Under the pieces are notes generated by a model. The model did no database searches and was not told the DNA's origin. It saw only the letters and a list, made by a program, of their open reading frames with translations. From Scytonematopsis contorta HA4267-MV1 (GTDB taxonomy: Bacteria > Cyanobacteriota > Cyanobacteriia > Cyanobacteriales > Nostocaceae): a stretch of DNA of 64,000 nt. Where the stretch lies: positions 60,806 to 124,805 of the forward strand of contig JAHHIC010000068.1 of NCBI GenBank assembly GCA_019359035.1, in the 5' to 3' direction. Position numbers and translations under genes: made by a program. Below are positions 33,332 to 41,956 of the stretch, one piece after another. Positions within the stretch are counted from its first letter, which is position 1. The number at the start of each line of letters is the position of its first letter.

Positions 33332-33765
33332 TAGTTAATTCTCACTCACACCTGACTGTCTAATCATACAATTTCCTGAATATATTTTTTTTCAGGGAAT
33401 ATACTTATGATTTACAGTACAAATTCTACCAAAAATGTGGAATAAAATACAAATTTTTTACCACATATTTTTAGTTTATCAGGGATTAATGAATGAACTC
33501 GCTTTTAGTCCAAAAATAGGCTATAACTGGGTTTGTATCACAGAGAACAAAAACCATTATTGAAGTACATGAAGTGGATATATTTGGGACACTCTTAATA
33601 GAAAAATAAATATCTTATACATTAGAAATACTGATGTAAATGTGTTATTGAAACACAGGTTTGTAGTTGGGCTTCAGCCCTTATTTCTAAGTTTTTTTAA
33701 GGGGCGCTGAAGCGCTACTACGAACCTAGGGGGCGCTGAAGCACTACTACGAACCTGTTGGTTAA
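33332..33765. other. Porin upstream region and GCGCTGAAGC repeats
   Basis: A hairpin CCTGAATATA...TTCAGG at about 33374-33400 lies in the porin 5' region. At 33702-33757, GGGCGCTGAAGC(G/A)CTACTACGAACCT is repeated twice in tandem just after the pilT stop. No gene is visible. Confidence 0.5.
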
Positions 33766-35019
33766 CTATCTGGGTTGGTAATGATGGCTTGTGTAGCTGC
33801 TGTGCATATCTCGCCTTGTAGAATTAGAGGGGTTGAAGCCGTCATTACGAGCGCGACGCCGTAAATCCGCAACATCGGGTGAGGCGTTGACTGCGCTCTC
33901 TATACTAACTTTACCTGTTAGCATTAATTGACACAAGGCTTGGTTCATTACTTGCATCCCTTCGCTACCCCCTTCTTCCATCAGCTGTAAGGCTTCCATT
34001 TCTTCACCTTTAAGTAGATAGTCTTTCATTGCGGGAGTATTGACCAAGATTTCCATTGCTGCAGCACGTTTTGCATCTGTACCAGCAAGTAATTGTTGAG
34101 AAATAACCCCTATCAGTGAATCTACTATTTGTAAGCGCATTGCGGTTTGTTCTTCGGGGTTGTAGATATTGAGCAAACGGTTGATTGAGGCAATCGCATT
34201 TCTAGTGTGCAAAGTGCCTAAAACTAAATGACCTGTCTGTGCTGCTTTGAGAGCGGTATCAACAGTAGTACGGTCGCGCATTTCCCCGATTAAAATCACA
34301 TCAGGGTCTTCGCGCAATACTGCGTGTAAGGCTTGATGAAATTCATTGGTATGTAAACCAACTTCCCGTTGGCTAACTAGACATTTTTTGGAAGTGTGGA
34401 CATATTCAATAGGGTCTTCGATGGTAACTATATGTTTTTGCTCTGTCTCGTTCAGATGACGAATCATTGCTGCAAGGGTAGTAGACTTCCCAGAACCAGT
34501 TGGACCAGTGACTAAAATTAATCCTTCTTTCCTGCTAGCAATATCTTTAAGAATAAGTGGTAAACCTAAGTTTTCAATTGAAGGAACATGGAGAGAAATT
34601 AATCGCAAAACCATTGCTCCACCGCTCAAAGTTTCAAAACAGTTGATGCGACAGCGCAAAAAATTTGGATATAAAATAGCTGTATCCAGTTCTTTAGTTT
34701 CTTTAAATCTTTGTAACAAAGGTGGAGCAAGAATTTCTGCTAAATATTCCTCAAACATCTGTGGTGTAGTTTTATCTCCTTCTTCATATAAAACCATTTG
34801 CCCACGAATTCTAAATCGGGGAAGCTCTCCAACTCTAATATGAATATCTGATGCTTTTTGGTAATGAGCTACACGTACCAAATCCTCAATCGAGATAAAC
34901 TCTTGTTTCTTTGAGACAACTTTTTGGGATGTTTGGGATAAATAATTTGGTAGCGGGGGGGGAGGTAAGTGGGGTGGTTGTTTGCGAGTAATAAACTCCG
35001 GTTTGGTAATTTCTTCCAT
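33766..35019 (-). CDS. Type IV pilus retraction ATPase, PilT-family paralogue
   Basis: The 417-residue hexameric ATPase powers pilus depolymerisation and thereby motility and DNA uptake. It shows a PAS-like N-terminal domain (ASDIHIRVGELPRFRIRG), Walker A GPTGSGKST, Walker B VILIGEMRD and the His box HLVLGTLHT. The start is the ATG at 35019, with AAGGAAAG just upstream. The usual PilT AIRNLIRE helix motif reads AMKDYLLKGE here. That suggests a PilT2-type paralogue and not the main motor. Confidence 0.85.
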   Translation of the reverse strand: MEEITKPEFITRKQPPHLPPPPLPNYLSQTSQKVVSKKQEFISIEDLVRVAHYQKASDIHIRVGELPRFRIRGQMVLYEEGDKTTPQMFEEYLAEILAPPLLQRFKETKELDTAILYPNFLRCRINCFETLSGGAMVLRLISLHVPSIENLGLPLILKDIASRKEGLILVTGPTGSGKSTTLAAMIRHLNETEQKHIVTIEDPIEYVHTSKKCLVSQREVGLHTNEFHQALHAVLREDPDVILIGEMRDRTTVDTALKAAQTGHLVLGTLHTRNAIASINRLLNIYNPEEQTAMRLQIVDSLIGVISQQLLAGTDAKRAAAMEILVNTPAMKDYLLKGEEMEALQLMEEGGSEGMQVMNQALCQLMLTGKVSIESAVNASPDVADLRRRARNDGFNPSNSTRRDMHSSYTSHHYQPR

Positions 35020-35769
35020 TTGTCTTTCCTTGATTGATATTAAAAAAATACTGAACTTTAGCAATATAAAATCAGCCCATTTTTTTGCATAATGGACTGC
35101 GAACTTAACTGATTGTACGAGTGGTTTTAATCAGTGCTTTTCACACATTACCAACTCTTCACAGTTCAAGAGATTTCTTAAAGGAAATTTTATTTATATT
35201 CTGCCAATTAACAGGGAACTTATTTAAATTTTAATTCTAATCGCTAAATATACTTATCTTTTAGCCTATCTTTACTAATACTTCATAAAATAATTTGTCA
35301 ATGGGTATTTACCCGTTACTTAGCATATGATTTGTAAATAAAAACAACAAATAAAATAGAAAAAATATTAATTATTAGCTTTTGTTTTTATTAAATAGAT
35401 TATTAATATAAACAAACTATTAGCTACGGACTTATTACCACCTCCAACAGAAACCCTACCCCAACCCCCAACCCCCTGGCAACCATGTACACACAAGTAG
35501 TAGTAAACCGTCATTGCGTTCCTCCATTCCCTAAGAGGGAACACTTCGTGAACGCAATGACAGTTGTGTGTAGACGGTAGCCCCCTCCCCGTTCACGGGG
35601 AGGGGTTGGGGCTGGGGTTTTTTGTGGGGAGAGGTAATATTTGTTGCCCATCTTTACCAGCGCTTCATGTCATCTGGGGTAACTAGGTATTTCTCAGGTA
35701 TTGTACAGCCAACGAAAGCAAGTAAAAAGGAACAAGGAAAAGAAAAATTATTGCATTTAACTTTTATTT
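35020..35769. other. Intergenic region with G-rich palindrome
   Basis: 35020-35440 is AT-rich upstream DNA of pilT with no gene seen. 35446-35625 holds C-rich AACCCCCAACCCCC and the matching G-rich arm CGGGGAGGGGTTGGGGC, which flank a repeat related to 836-870 (CCCTAAGAGGGAACACTT). It behaves as a terminator-like inverted repeat. Short frames near 35622 look non-coding. Confidence 0.45.
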
Positions 35770-36921
35770 ATGATGAAGCGGATAACCAACTGGCTAGAAA
35801 CTCGTGCTTGTGCCCCATCATACGGTGGCTGGGTATTAGCAGGAATTGCAATTAGTTTTTTTGGGGCAGCTATTAACACAATGGCGGGCTGGTTATATGT
35901 TATCAGTGGGGTTAGTGTGGCGATGCTAGTTATAGCAGCTTATTTACCTCCCCGTTCCCTCGCAGCTTTAACAGTCAGCCGTCGTTATATTGAACCCGTG
36001 ACTGCTGGAGATGAATTAACAGTCGAATTACACATTTTAAATCAAACAAAAAAATCTGTGAGTCTGTTGCAAGTGGAGGATATCCTACCTTTTGTCCTCG
36101 GCAAATCGATGAAAAAATCTGTCGAAAATATTTTACCAGGAGAAACTTACCAGTGGGTGTATTATCATCCTACTGAACGTCGAGGTGTTTATCGCTGGCA
36201 TAATGTAGAACTTGGTAGTGGTGCGCCTTTAGGGTTGTTCTGGTGTCGTCGGCAACATGACTGCGCGGCAACAGCTTTTGTTTATCCTACAGTACTACCG
36301 TTGAGCCATTGCCCTTTAGTAGATAATATTGGGCAAGAAGATTGTATCCAAGGTGACCCACTTGGCAAACCCTTACAAGCAGCCAATGAAGGTATAATTC
36401 GTTCATTGCGCCCTTACCGTAATGGTGACCCAATGCGTATGATTCACTGGCGTACGAGTGCCCGTTACGGAGAATTTAGGGTTCGAGAATTAGAATTACT
36501 CACTGCTGGACAGGATATTATTATTGCTCTGGACAGCGCTGCTAAGTGGGAAGAAGAAAATTTGGAAAATGCAGTAATTACCGCAGCATCTCTGTACTTT
36601 TATGCACATAAACAGCAAATGCAAGTACAATTATGGACTGCTGCGACTGGTTTAGTCAGAGGAAAGCGCGTAGTTCTAGAAACTTTAGCTGCGACCACCA
36701 CAACAGAAGACCCCAGCGCAACAGTTCCCGAAAACTCCCCCATGATTTGGTTAACTGAAAATCCTGCAACCCTTACTAATTTACCCCAAGGAAGTCGCTG
36801 GGTTCTGTGGCAAACTGATGTACATCAAAAACAAATTGTCAATCGAAATAGCTTGGGTGTAATTGTAGATAAAGAGCAATCACTACAGCTTCAGTTACAA
36901 AAAACACTTTCGGTATCATGA
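35770..36921 (+). CDS. DUF58 domain protein
   Basis: The 383-residue protein has two N-terminal membrane helices (WVLAGIAISFFGAAINTMAGWLYVISG), then a beta-rich region (ERRGVYRWHNVELGSGAPLGLFWCRR) and the DUF58 signature IIRSLRPYRNGDPMRMIHWRTSARYGEFRVREL, followed by a vWA-like fold (DIIIALDSAAKW). DUF58 proteins usually pair with a MoxR ATPase and a transglutaminase-like protein. Neither is adjacent, so its role is undefined. Confidence 0.85.
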   Translation: MMKRITNWLETRACAPSYGGWVLAGIAISFFGAAINTMAGWLYVISGVSVAMLVIAAYLPPRSLAALTVSRRYIEPVTAGDELTVELHILNQTKKSVSLLQVEDILPFVLGKSMKKSVENILPGETYQWVYYHPTERRGVYRWHNVELGSGAPLGLFWCRRQHDCAATAFVYPTVLPLSHCPLVDNIGQEDCIQGDPLGKPLQAANEGIIRSLRPYRNGDPMRMIHWRTSARYGEFRVRELELLTAGQDIIIALDSAAKWEEENLENAVITAASLYFYAHKQQMQVQLWTAATGLVRGKRVVLETLAATTTTEDPSATVPENSPMIWLTENPATLTNLPQGSRWVLWQTDVHQKQIVNRNSLGVIVDKEQSLQLQLQKTLSVS

Positions 36922-37008
36922 AATGGAATGCCTATCATTGAAATAACTAATAAGCTTAAAATAATTTAATAATAAGCTATAGCCCTACAAATGATGAACA
37001 AGGAGAAA

Positions 37009-37041
37009 GTTGGGTTTCCGTTATTCCTCAACCCAACCTAC
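37009..37041. repeat. Single arm of the GTTGGGTTTCCGT repeat family
   Basis: This is a near copy of the right-hand arm at 31099-31132 (GTTGGGTTTCCGT...TCCTCAACCCAACCTAC), lying upstream of ftrC. Confidence 0.7.
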
Positions 37042-37162
37042 ATATCTTCTGAGAGTTGTGACGAAAGAGGTATCTTTGGGAATCAGCTAATTAAAGTGAT
37101 GATTTCCGAGTATTCCTAAGGTAAAATGCTAAGAAATATTGAGATTATGAGTGAAGATTGCA

Positions 37163-37528
37163 ATGATTTCACCAGAAGTGAACACAAAGTCCAGCGATAA
37201 AAACTTAGAAGCGATGCGGCATTTTTCTGAACAATATGCCAAGCGTACTGGAACCTACTTCTGTGCTGAACCCTCAGTCACTGCAGTAGTAATCGAGGGA
37301 CTAGCAAAGCATAAAGACGAACTTGGTGCTCCCTTGTGTCCTTGTCGGCACTACGAAGATAAAGAAGCAGAGGTCGCAGCGGCTTTTTGGAACTGTCCTT
37401 GTGTACCTATGCGCGAGCGTAAAGAATGTCACTGCATGTTGTTTTTAACTCCCGATAACGAATTTGCTGGAGAAAGTCAAGAAATCTCTCTTGATGCCAT
37501 CAAAGAAGTAAGAGATAGCATGGGTTAA
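37163..37528 (+). CDS. ftrC: Ferredoxin-thioredoxin reductase, catalytic chain
   Basis: FtrC carries a 4Fe-4S cluster and a redox disulfide that pass electrons from photosynthetic ferredoxin to thioredoxin. All conserved Cys motifs are present: GTYFCAEPS, LCPCRHYEDK, NCPCVPMRERKECHCM. The ATG at 37163 (MISPEVNTKSSDKN) fits the family N-terminus; an in-frame GTG at 37151 would add four residues. The variable chain FtrV is not in the window. Confidence 0.95.
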   Translation: MISPEVNTKSSDKNLEAMRHFSEQYAKRTGTYFCAEPSVTAVVIEGLAKHKDELGAPLCPCRHYEDKEAEVAAAFWNCPCVPMRERKECHCMLFLTPDNEFAGESQEISLDAIKEVRDSMG

Positions 37529-37620
37529 GCTTAAAAACCATTAGGCAGAAAGAACATATTCGATTCTGACTGCCGATAAAAATGGTCAGTTTTGACATTT
37601 AATTATTTCCAAACTTTTTA

Positions 37621-38022
37621 ATGGAAAATACTTCTGACCAAATTCCGCAGCAGTTTTGGGAAAGCGTAGAACAGTTCAATTCCGGACAGTTCTACGCCTG
37701 TCATGATACTTTAGAGGCTCTGTGGATTGAAGCAATGGAGCCAGAAAAAACTTTTTATCAAGGCATTTTACAAATTGCAGTAGCTTTGTATCACTTGGAA
37801 AATTTAAATTGGCGTGGTGCAGTTATTTTATTAGGAGAAGGAAGAAACCGTTTGAGACGCTGTCCAGAGGTTTTCAGCGGTATAGATGTAGATGAATTAT
37901 TAGACCAAAGTGGGTCATTATTAATAGCATTACAAAAAATTGAACCAGAAAAAATTGCTGATTTTAAGCTAGGTGAAAATGGAATTGTTCCTACACCTAA
38001 AATAATTAAAGTTGAAGAATAA
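37621..38022 (+). CDS. DUF309 family protein
   Basis: The 133-residue all-helical protein has the DUF309 pattern FNSGQFYACHDTLEALWIEAM...FYQGILQIAVALYHLENLNWRGAVILLGEGRNRL. The conserved His and Glu in CHDTLE suggest a metal or small-ligand site, but no function is established. It starts 92 bases after ftrC on the same strand. Confidence 0.85.
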   Translation: MENTSDQIPQQFWESVEQFNSGQFYACHDTLEALWIEAMEPEKTFYQGILQIAVALYHLENLNWRGAVILLGEGRNRLRRCPEVFSGIDVDELLDQSGSLLIALQKIEPEKIADFKLGENGIVPTPKIIKVEE

Positions 38023-38097
38023 AAAATGTTCGTATAGAAAAAATACTTATTTGTCGCTTATTTAACTTGTTGTAAAAGGCTGTAGATGAGAACCTGA

Positions 38098-38330
38098 GGC
38101 TAAGAAACCCCACCCCCAACCCAAAAAACCCCACCCCCAACCCCCTCCCCGCAAGCGAGGAGGGGGCTACGATGAAATGAAGAGGGAATGATTTTACCTT
38201 GTTCAACTTGTCCCCAACATTATCCTAGAAACACGAGGTAATAGTAGCCCCCTCCCCGTAAACGGGGAGGGGGTTGGGGGTGGGGTTTCTTTGAGTTGGG
38301 GGTGGGGTTTCTTTAGGTTGGGGGTGAAAC
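38098..38330. repeat. Pair of G/C-rich palindromic repeats
   Basis: AACCCCACCCCCAACC units and a CCCTCCCCG...CGAGGAGGG hairpin (38098-38167) face an inverted set CCCCTCCCCGT...ACGGGGAGGGGG with TTGGGGGTGGGGTT units (38245-38325). Related units occur at 35455, 47118, 50369, 56891 and 59953. Confidence 0.7.
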
Positions 38331-38462
38331 ATTGATGTTTACGAAAGCGTCTCTAGTATCAGCCTTAACTTATGTACAATTCTTCCAGTCGCTGAAATTC
38401 AGTCCTGGGCTATTTACTTGGATAATTTAAATACAAGCCAAAGCCAAAATAAAGTAATTGCT

Positions 38463-38954
38463 ATGACAACAAGGTATAAATTGCCATTATCTTTCATGCG
38501 TATTTTTTGCAGTGCCTTAATACTACCAGGTGTATTATTTGGCGTCATGGCAGTTCCCAACCAAATACAAACTGCTAATGCACAAGCCTCAAATCAAGGA
38601 GGAAGCCCTTTAAGAATTACAGGGGAATTTCAAGAATATAACGCCAAAGCACAAATCGCCACTGTTCGCGGTAACGTACAATTACTGTTTAAAGCACGGG
38701 GAATTCAAGCAACTGCGGCTCAAGCACAGTATTTAATTCGTGAACGTCGTATAGTACTGACCGGGGACGTTTATGTATTGCAACAAGGTGGTAACAGTCT
38801 TAGAGCTGAGCGAGTAGACTACTTAATCGACGAAGGTAGATTTGTGGCTGCACCCAGAACCGGAGGACAAGTCGAGTCCATCTATATTATTAACGAGACT
38901 AACGTACCAGCATCACCTGCTTCTCAAGCACCAAATCCAAGACGTTCTAGATAA
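38463..38954 (+). CDS. LptA/OstA-like periplasmic lipopolysaccharide-transport protein
   Basis: From the ATG at 38463 the product is 163 residues: a signal peptide (FCSALILPGVLFGVMAV...TANAQ) and an OstA domain of beta strands (LRITGEFQEYNAKAQIATVRGNVQLLF...GIQATAAQAQYL...RRIVLTGDVYVLQQGGNSLRAERVDYLIDEGRF). LptA forms the periplasmic bridge between inner- and outer-membrane LPS transporters. lptB and an lptF/G-type permease follow in order. An upstream in-frame TTG at 38418 is rejected because the signal peptide begins at MTTRYK. Confidence 0.88.
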   Translation: MTTRYKLPLSFMRIFCSALILPGVLFGVMAVPNQIQTANAQASNQGGSPLRITGEFQEYNAKAQIATVRGNVQLLFKARGIQATAAQAQYLIRERRIVLTGDVYVLQQGGNSLRAERVDYLIDEGRFVAAPRTGGQVESIYIINETNVPASPASQAPNPRRSR

Positions 38955-39080
38955 TGGGAATTGGTAATTGGGAACTGGTAATTGGGAATTGGTGATTGGT
39001 AATTGCCCATTATCCATTACCCATTACCCATTACCCATTCCCCACTCCCCATTACCCATTACCCATTCCCCACTCCCCAT
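38955..39080. repeat. STRR between lptA and lptB
   Basis: GGGAATTGGTAATT-type units (38955-39003) are joined to CCCATTA and CCCCACT heptamers (39004-39080). The array is open in the lptB frame and gives it a false 31-codon extension. Confidence 0.85.
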
Positions 39081-39088
39081 TTAAAAAA

Positions 39089-39817
39089 GTGAAAATTGTT
39101 TTAGAAAATATTCACAAATCTTTTGGTAAGCGAGTAATTGTCAATCGCGTCAACATTTCTGTTGCTCAAGGTGAAATTGTTGGATTACTTGGCCCTAACG
39201 GTGCGGGTAAAACAACTACATTTTATATCGCTACCGGTTTAGAAAAACCTAATCAAGGCACTGTTTGGCTCGATAATGTAGATATTACTAAAGCGCCAAT
39301 GCATAGGCGAGCGCGTCTCGGTATTGGCTATTTAGCGCAGGAAGCGAGCGTTTTTCGGCAACTGACTGTGCGCGATAATATTTTATTAGTCTTTGAACAA
39401 ACTAATGTACCACGTTGGGATTGGTCGAAACGTTTAAATACCTTGCTACGCGAATTTCGTCTAGAAAAAGTACAGTACAGTAAAGGTATTCAGCTTTCTG
39501 GGGGTGAACGACGACGTACCGAACTAGCAAGGTCGCTTGCTGCTGGAAGAGAAGGACCAAAATTTTTGTTTTTAGACGAACCATTTGCGGGTGTTGACCC
39601 CATAGCAGTCGCGGAAATTCAGCAAATAGTCGCACAACTACGAGACCGTAATATGGGCATTTTAATTACTGACCATAACGTTCGGGAAACTTTGGCTATT
39701 ACCGACCGGGCTTATATCATGCGTGAAGGTCAAATTCTCGCCTCCGGCACACCAGATGAACTTTATAATAATCCTTTAGTGCGTCAATACTATCTTGGTG
39801 ATAATTTTCAGGTTTGA
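39089..39817 (+). CDS. lptB: LPS export ABC transporter ATP-binding protein LptB
   Basis: The 242-residue ATPase has Walker A GPNGAGKTTT, Q-loop YLAQEASVFRQL, signature LSGGERRRTELARSLA, Walker B FLFLDEPFAGVDP and switch His in ITDHNVRET. It powers LPS extraction by LptFG. The GTG at 39089 is chosen as start because the family begins at KIVLENIHKSFG and everything upstream is repeat; the ribosome site is unclear. It lies between lptA-like and lptF-like genes. Confidence 0.92.
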   Translation: MKIVLENIHKSFGKRVIVNRVNISVAQGEIVGLLGPNGAGKTTTFYIATGLEKPNQGTVWLDNVDITKAPMHRRARLGIGYLAQEASVFRQLTVRDNILLVFEQTNVPRWDWSKRLNTLLREFRLEKVQYSKGIQLSGGERRRTELARSLAAGREGPKFLFLDEPFAGVDPIAVAEIQQIVAQLRDRNMGILITDHNVRETLAITDRAYIMREGQILASGTPDELYNNPLVRQYYLGDNFQV

Positions 39818-39912
39818 TTGTTGACTGATGACTGATGGCTGTTAACTGTTAACTGATGACTGCTCACCGAATTTCAAATTAATTGCGAATTGCGAATTGC
39901 GAACTGCGAATT
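39818..39912. repeat. STRR between lptB and the permease gene
   Basis: Units of TGACTGA and TTAACTG type (39823-39862) are followed by GCGAATT units (39883-39911). Confidence 0.75.
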
Positions 39913-39924
39913 ATTTAATAGCTT

Positions 39925-41115
39925 ATGGTGTTAAAAAGCTACAAGTCTTTTTCTTTTTATAGCCTCAATTCTTTATTGCCTTTTACTATCATGGATAGAT
40001 ATTTGGCTAGCGAATTGATTCCTCCATTTTTATTTGGTGTAGGGGCTTTTTCGTCGATTGTGACAACAATTGATGCGGTGTTTGACCTAGTACGAAAAGT
40101 CGTGGAATCTGGTCTACCTGTGGAAATTGCTGTCCAAGTTTTTTTGTTAAAATTACCTGCTTTTATTGTATTTGCTTTGCCTATGTCCACGCTATTGGCG
40201 ACTTTAATGACATATAGTCGTCTTTCTAGCGAAAGTGAACTTATTGCTCTGCGTGGCTGTGGAGTAAGTGTATATCGGATGGTTTTGACTGCAGTGATGT
40301 TGAGTTTTGTCGTCACCGGAATCACATTTGTTTTACAAGAACAAATAGCACCAGCAGCAAATTTTCAAGCTACTGTCACTTTACAACGAGCTTTAAAAAC
40401 TGAAAAACCAGTTATTCGTCAGCAACAAAATATTTTGTTGGATGAGTATAGAGATGCAAAGCAGCCTGATGGTTCTAACGAGAGAGTTTTATCACGATTA
40501 TCTTATGCTGACAAATTTGATGGTAAACAATTTAAAGGATTAACAATTGTTGACCGTTCCCAGGAAGGTTTTAGTCAAATTATCGAAGCTAAATCCGCAT
40601 CTTGGAACCCGGCAGAAAATACCTGGGATTTCTATGACGGTACTATATATGTAGTTGCTCCTGACCGTTCGTATCGTAAAATTTTACGCTTTGAACGTCA
40701 ACAATTACAGCTACCCCGAACATTGTTTGACCTTGCAGAGCAAACCAAGGACTACAATGAGATGAATATAGCTCAAGCTCTCCAGCAATTAGAAATTTTA
40801 CGTCAAACTGGAGACCAGCAAAAAAGTCGCAAATTAGAAATTAGAATTCAACAAAAAATGGCTCTGCCATTTGTTTGTGTTGTTTTCGGTTTAGTTGGTT
40901 CCGCAATGGGAACCACACCTACTCGTCGCGGAAATTCGCGGGGTACAAGCTTTGGTATTAGTGTAGTTGTTATTTTTAGTTACTATTTACTTATATTTGT
41001 CGCTGGAGCTTTTGCACAAGCTGGTATAATATCTCCCTTTATAGGAGGCTGGATACCAAACTTTTTGGGTATTACAGCCGGTTTATTTTTATTAATGCAG
41101 GCTGCGAAGCGATAA
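39925..41115 (+). CDS. LptF/LptG-family LPS export permease
   Basis: The 396-residue protein has six membrane helices in a 3+3 layout (ELIPPFLFGVGAFSSIVTTIDAVFDLVRKVVESGLP, LPAFIVFALPMSTLLATLMTYSRLSSESELIALRGCGVSVYRM, VVVIFSYYLLIFVAG) around a periplasmic beta-jellyroll. Cyanobacteria commonly encode one such permease, which may act as a homodimer with LptB. An alternative start at 39991 (MDRYLASELIPP) would remove 22 residues. Confidence 0.9.
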   Translation: MVLKSYKSFSFYSLNSLLPFTIMDRYLASELIPPFLFGVGAFSSIVTTIDAVFDLVRKVVESGLPVEIAVQVFLLKLPAFIVFALPMSTLLATLMTYSRLSSESELIALRGCGVSVYRMVLTAVMLSFVVTGITFVLQEQIAPAANFQATVTLQRALKTEKPVIRQQQNILLDEYRDAKQPDGSNERVLSRLSYADKFDGKQFKGLTIVDRSQEGFSQIIEAKSASWNPAENTWDFYDGTIYVVAPDRSYRKILRFERQQLQLPRTLFDLAEQTKDYNEMNIAQALQQLEILRQTGDQQKSRKLEIRIQQKMALPFVCVVFGLVGSAMGTTPTRRGNSRGTSFGISVVVIFSYYLLIFVAGAFAQAGIISPFIGGWIPNFLGITAGLFLLMQAAKR

Positions 41116-41258
41116 TGATGACGGTTGACTGTTGACGGTTGACTGATGACTGTTGACTGTTAAATGCGAAGGGCTTATTGTCGCTATTATTACTGTCAAG
41201 CGTCAACCGACAACCGACAACCGACAACAGTCAACTGTCAACCGTCAACCCTCAACCA
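41116..41258. repeat. STRR arrays facing each other (GACGGTT/GACTGTT and CAACCGA/CAACCGT)
   Basis: 41121-41160 has TTGACTG/TTGACGG units, and 41200-41250 has the complementary CAACCGA/CAACAGT/CAACCGT units. The inverted arrangement could form a long imperfect hairpin. Confidence 0.75.
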
Positions 41259-41358
41259 CCAGTTGTAAAAAAATAATTAGGTATGTAACACCTACGTACG
41301 TATGTGTCAAACTTGAGTTAAGATAACTGAGAAATATAACATCATAAATACCGAAGCT

Positions 41359-41775
41359 ATGGCTGCTGAAGACTCCCTAGACCAGACTATTTGGGAAAGG
41401 TTAGACCAAGGACGCAAGCTGAAAGCTGCTCGTGGGGGTTATGCAGGTTATGGTTCACCACCTTTTGGACTTACTTCTGTTAATGGTGAATTAGTCGAAG
41501 ACCCCACCGAGCAGGAGGTTATAGATATTATCCGTCGCCATCACAAGTCGGGTAAGTCTTTGCAACAAATATCTGACTGGTTGAACCAACGTGGATACAA
41601 AACCAAGCGCAATCAGCAATGGAGACGAGTTTCTATTAAACGAGTTCTCGACCGACTTTATAGCAAGACTCCCAAATTTTTGGGTGTTGACCCTACTAAA
41701 GATGATGAGCATCAAGATAACTTATCACAATCATATGAAATTACTATCGATGAAGATAATGATGATATGGTGTGA
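41359..41775 (+). CDS. Stand-alone recombinase-domain protein (no resolvase catalytic domain)
   Basis: The 138-residue protein matches the middle Recombinase domain of large serine recombinases: RGGYAGYGSPPFGLTSVNGELVEDP, EVIDIIRRHHKSGKSLQQISDWLNQRGYKTKRNQQWRRVSIKRVLDRL. The N-terminal Ser nucleophile domain and the zinc domain are missing, and an acidic tail (DEDNDDM) ends the protein. It is probably a DNA-binding regulator or accessory factor, not a recombinase. The frame is clean with no sign of decay. Confidence 0.75.
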   Translation: MAAEDSLDQTIWERLDQGRKLKAARGGYAGYGSPPFGLTSVNGELVEDPTEQEVIDIIRRHHKSGKSLQQISDWLNQRGYKTKRNQQWRRVSIKRVLDRLYSKTPKFLGVDPTKDDEHQDNLSQSYEITIDEDNDDMV

Positions 41776-41956
41776 TAAAAGTGGCTATAAGTTACTAAAT
41801 ATATTTGGCTCAGATTGTTATTTGCTTTAGCTTAGTTAACCTTAGCCCACCTTAGGTGTTTACATGCCATAGTTTTGATTGACATCTATTGTTTCATCCC
41901 TCATTATATATTTCAATCAAAACTATGTCCATAGGTATCGCCAAAAAAATCGAATT

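Noticed and set aside
35622..35855. 77-residue frame upstream of the DUF58 gene
   Set aside because: It overlaps the DUF58 start in another frame, has poor composition and matches no family.
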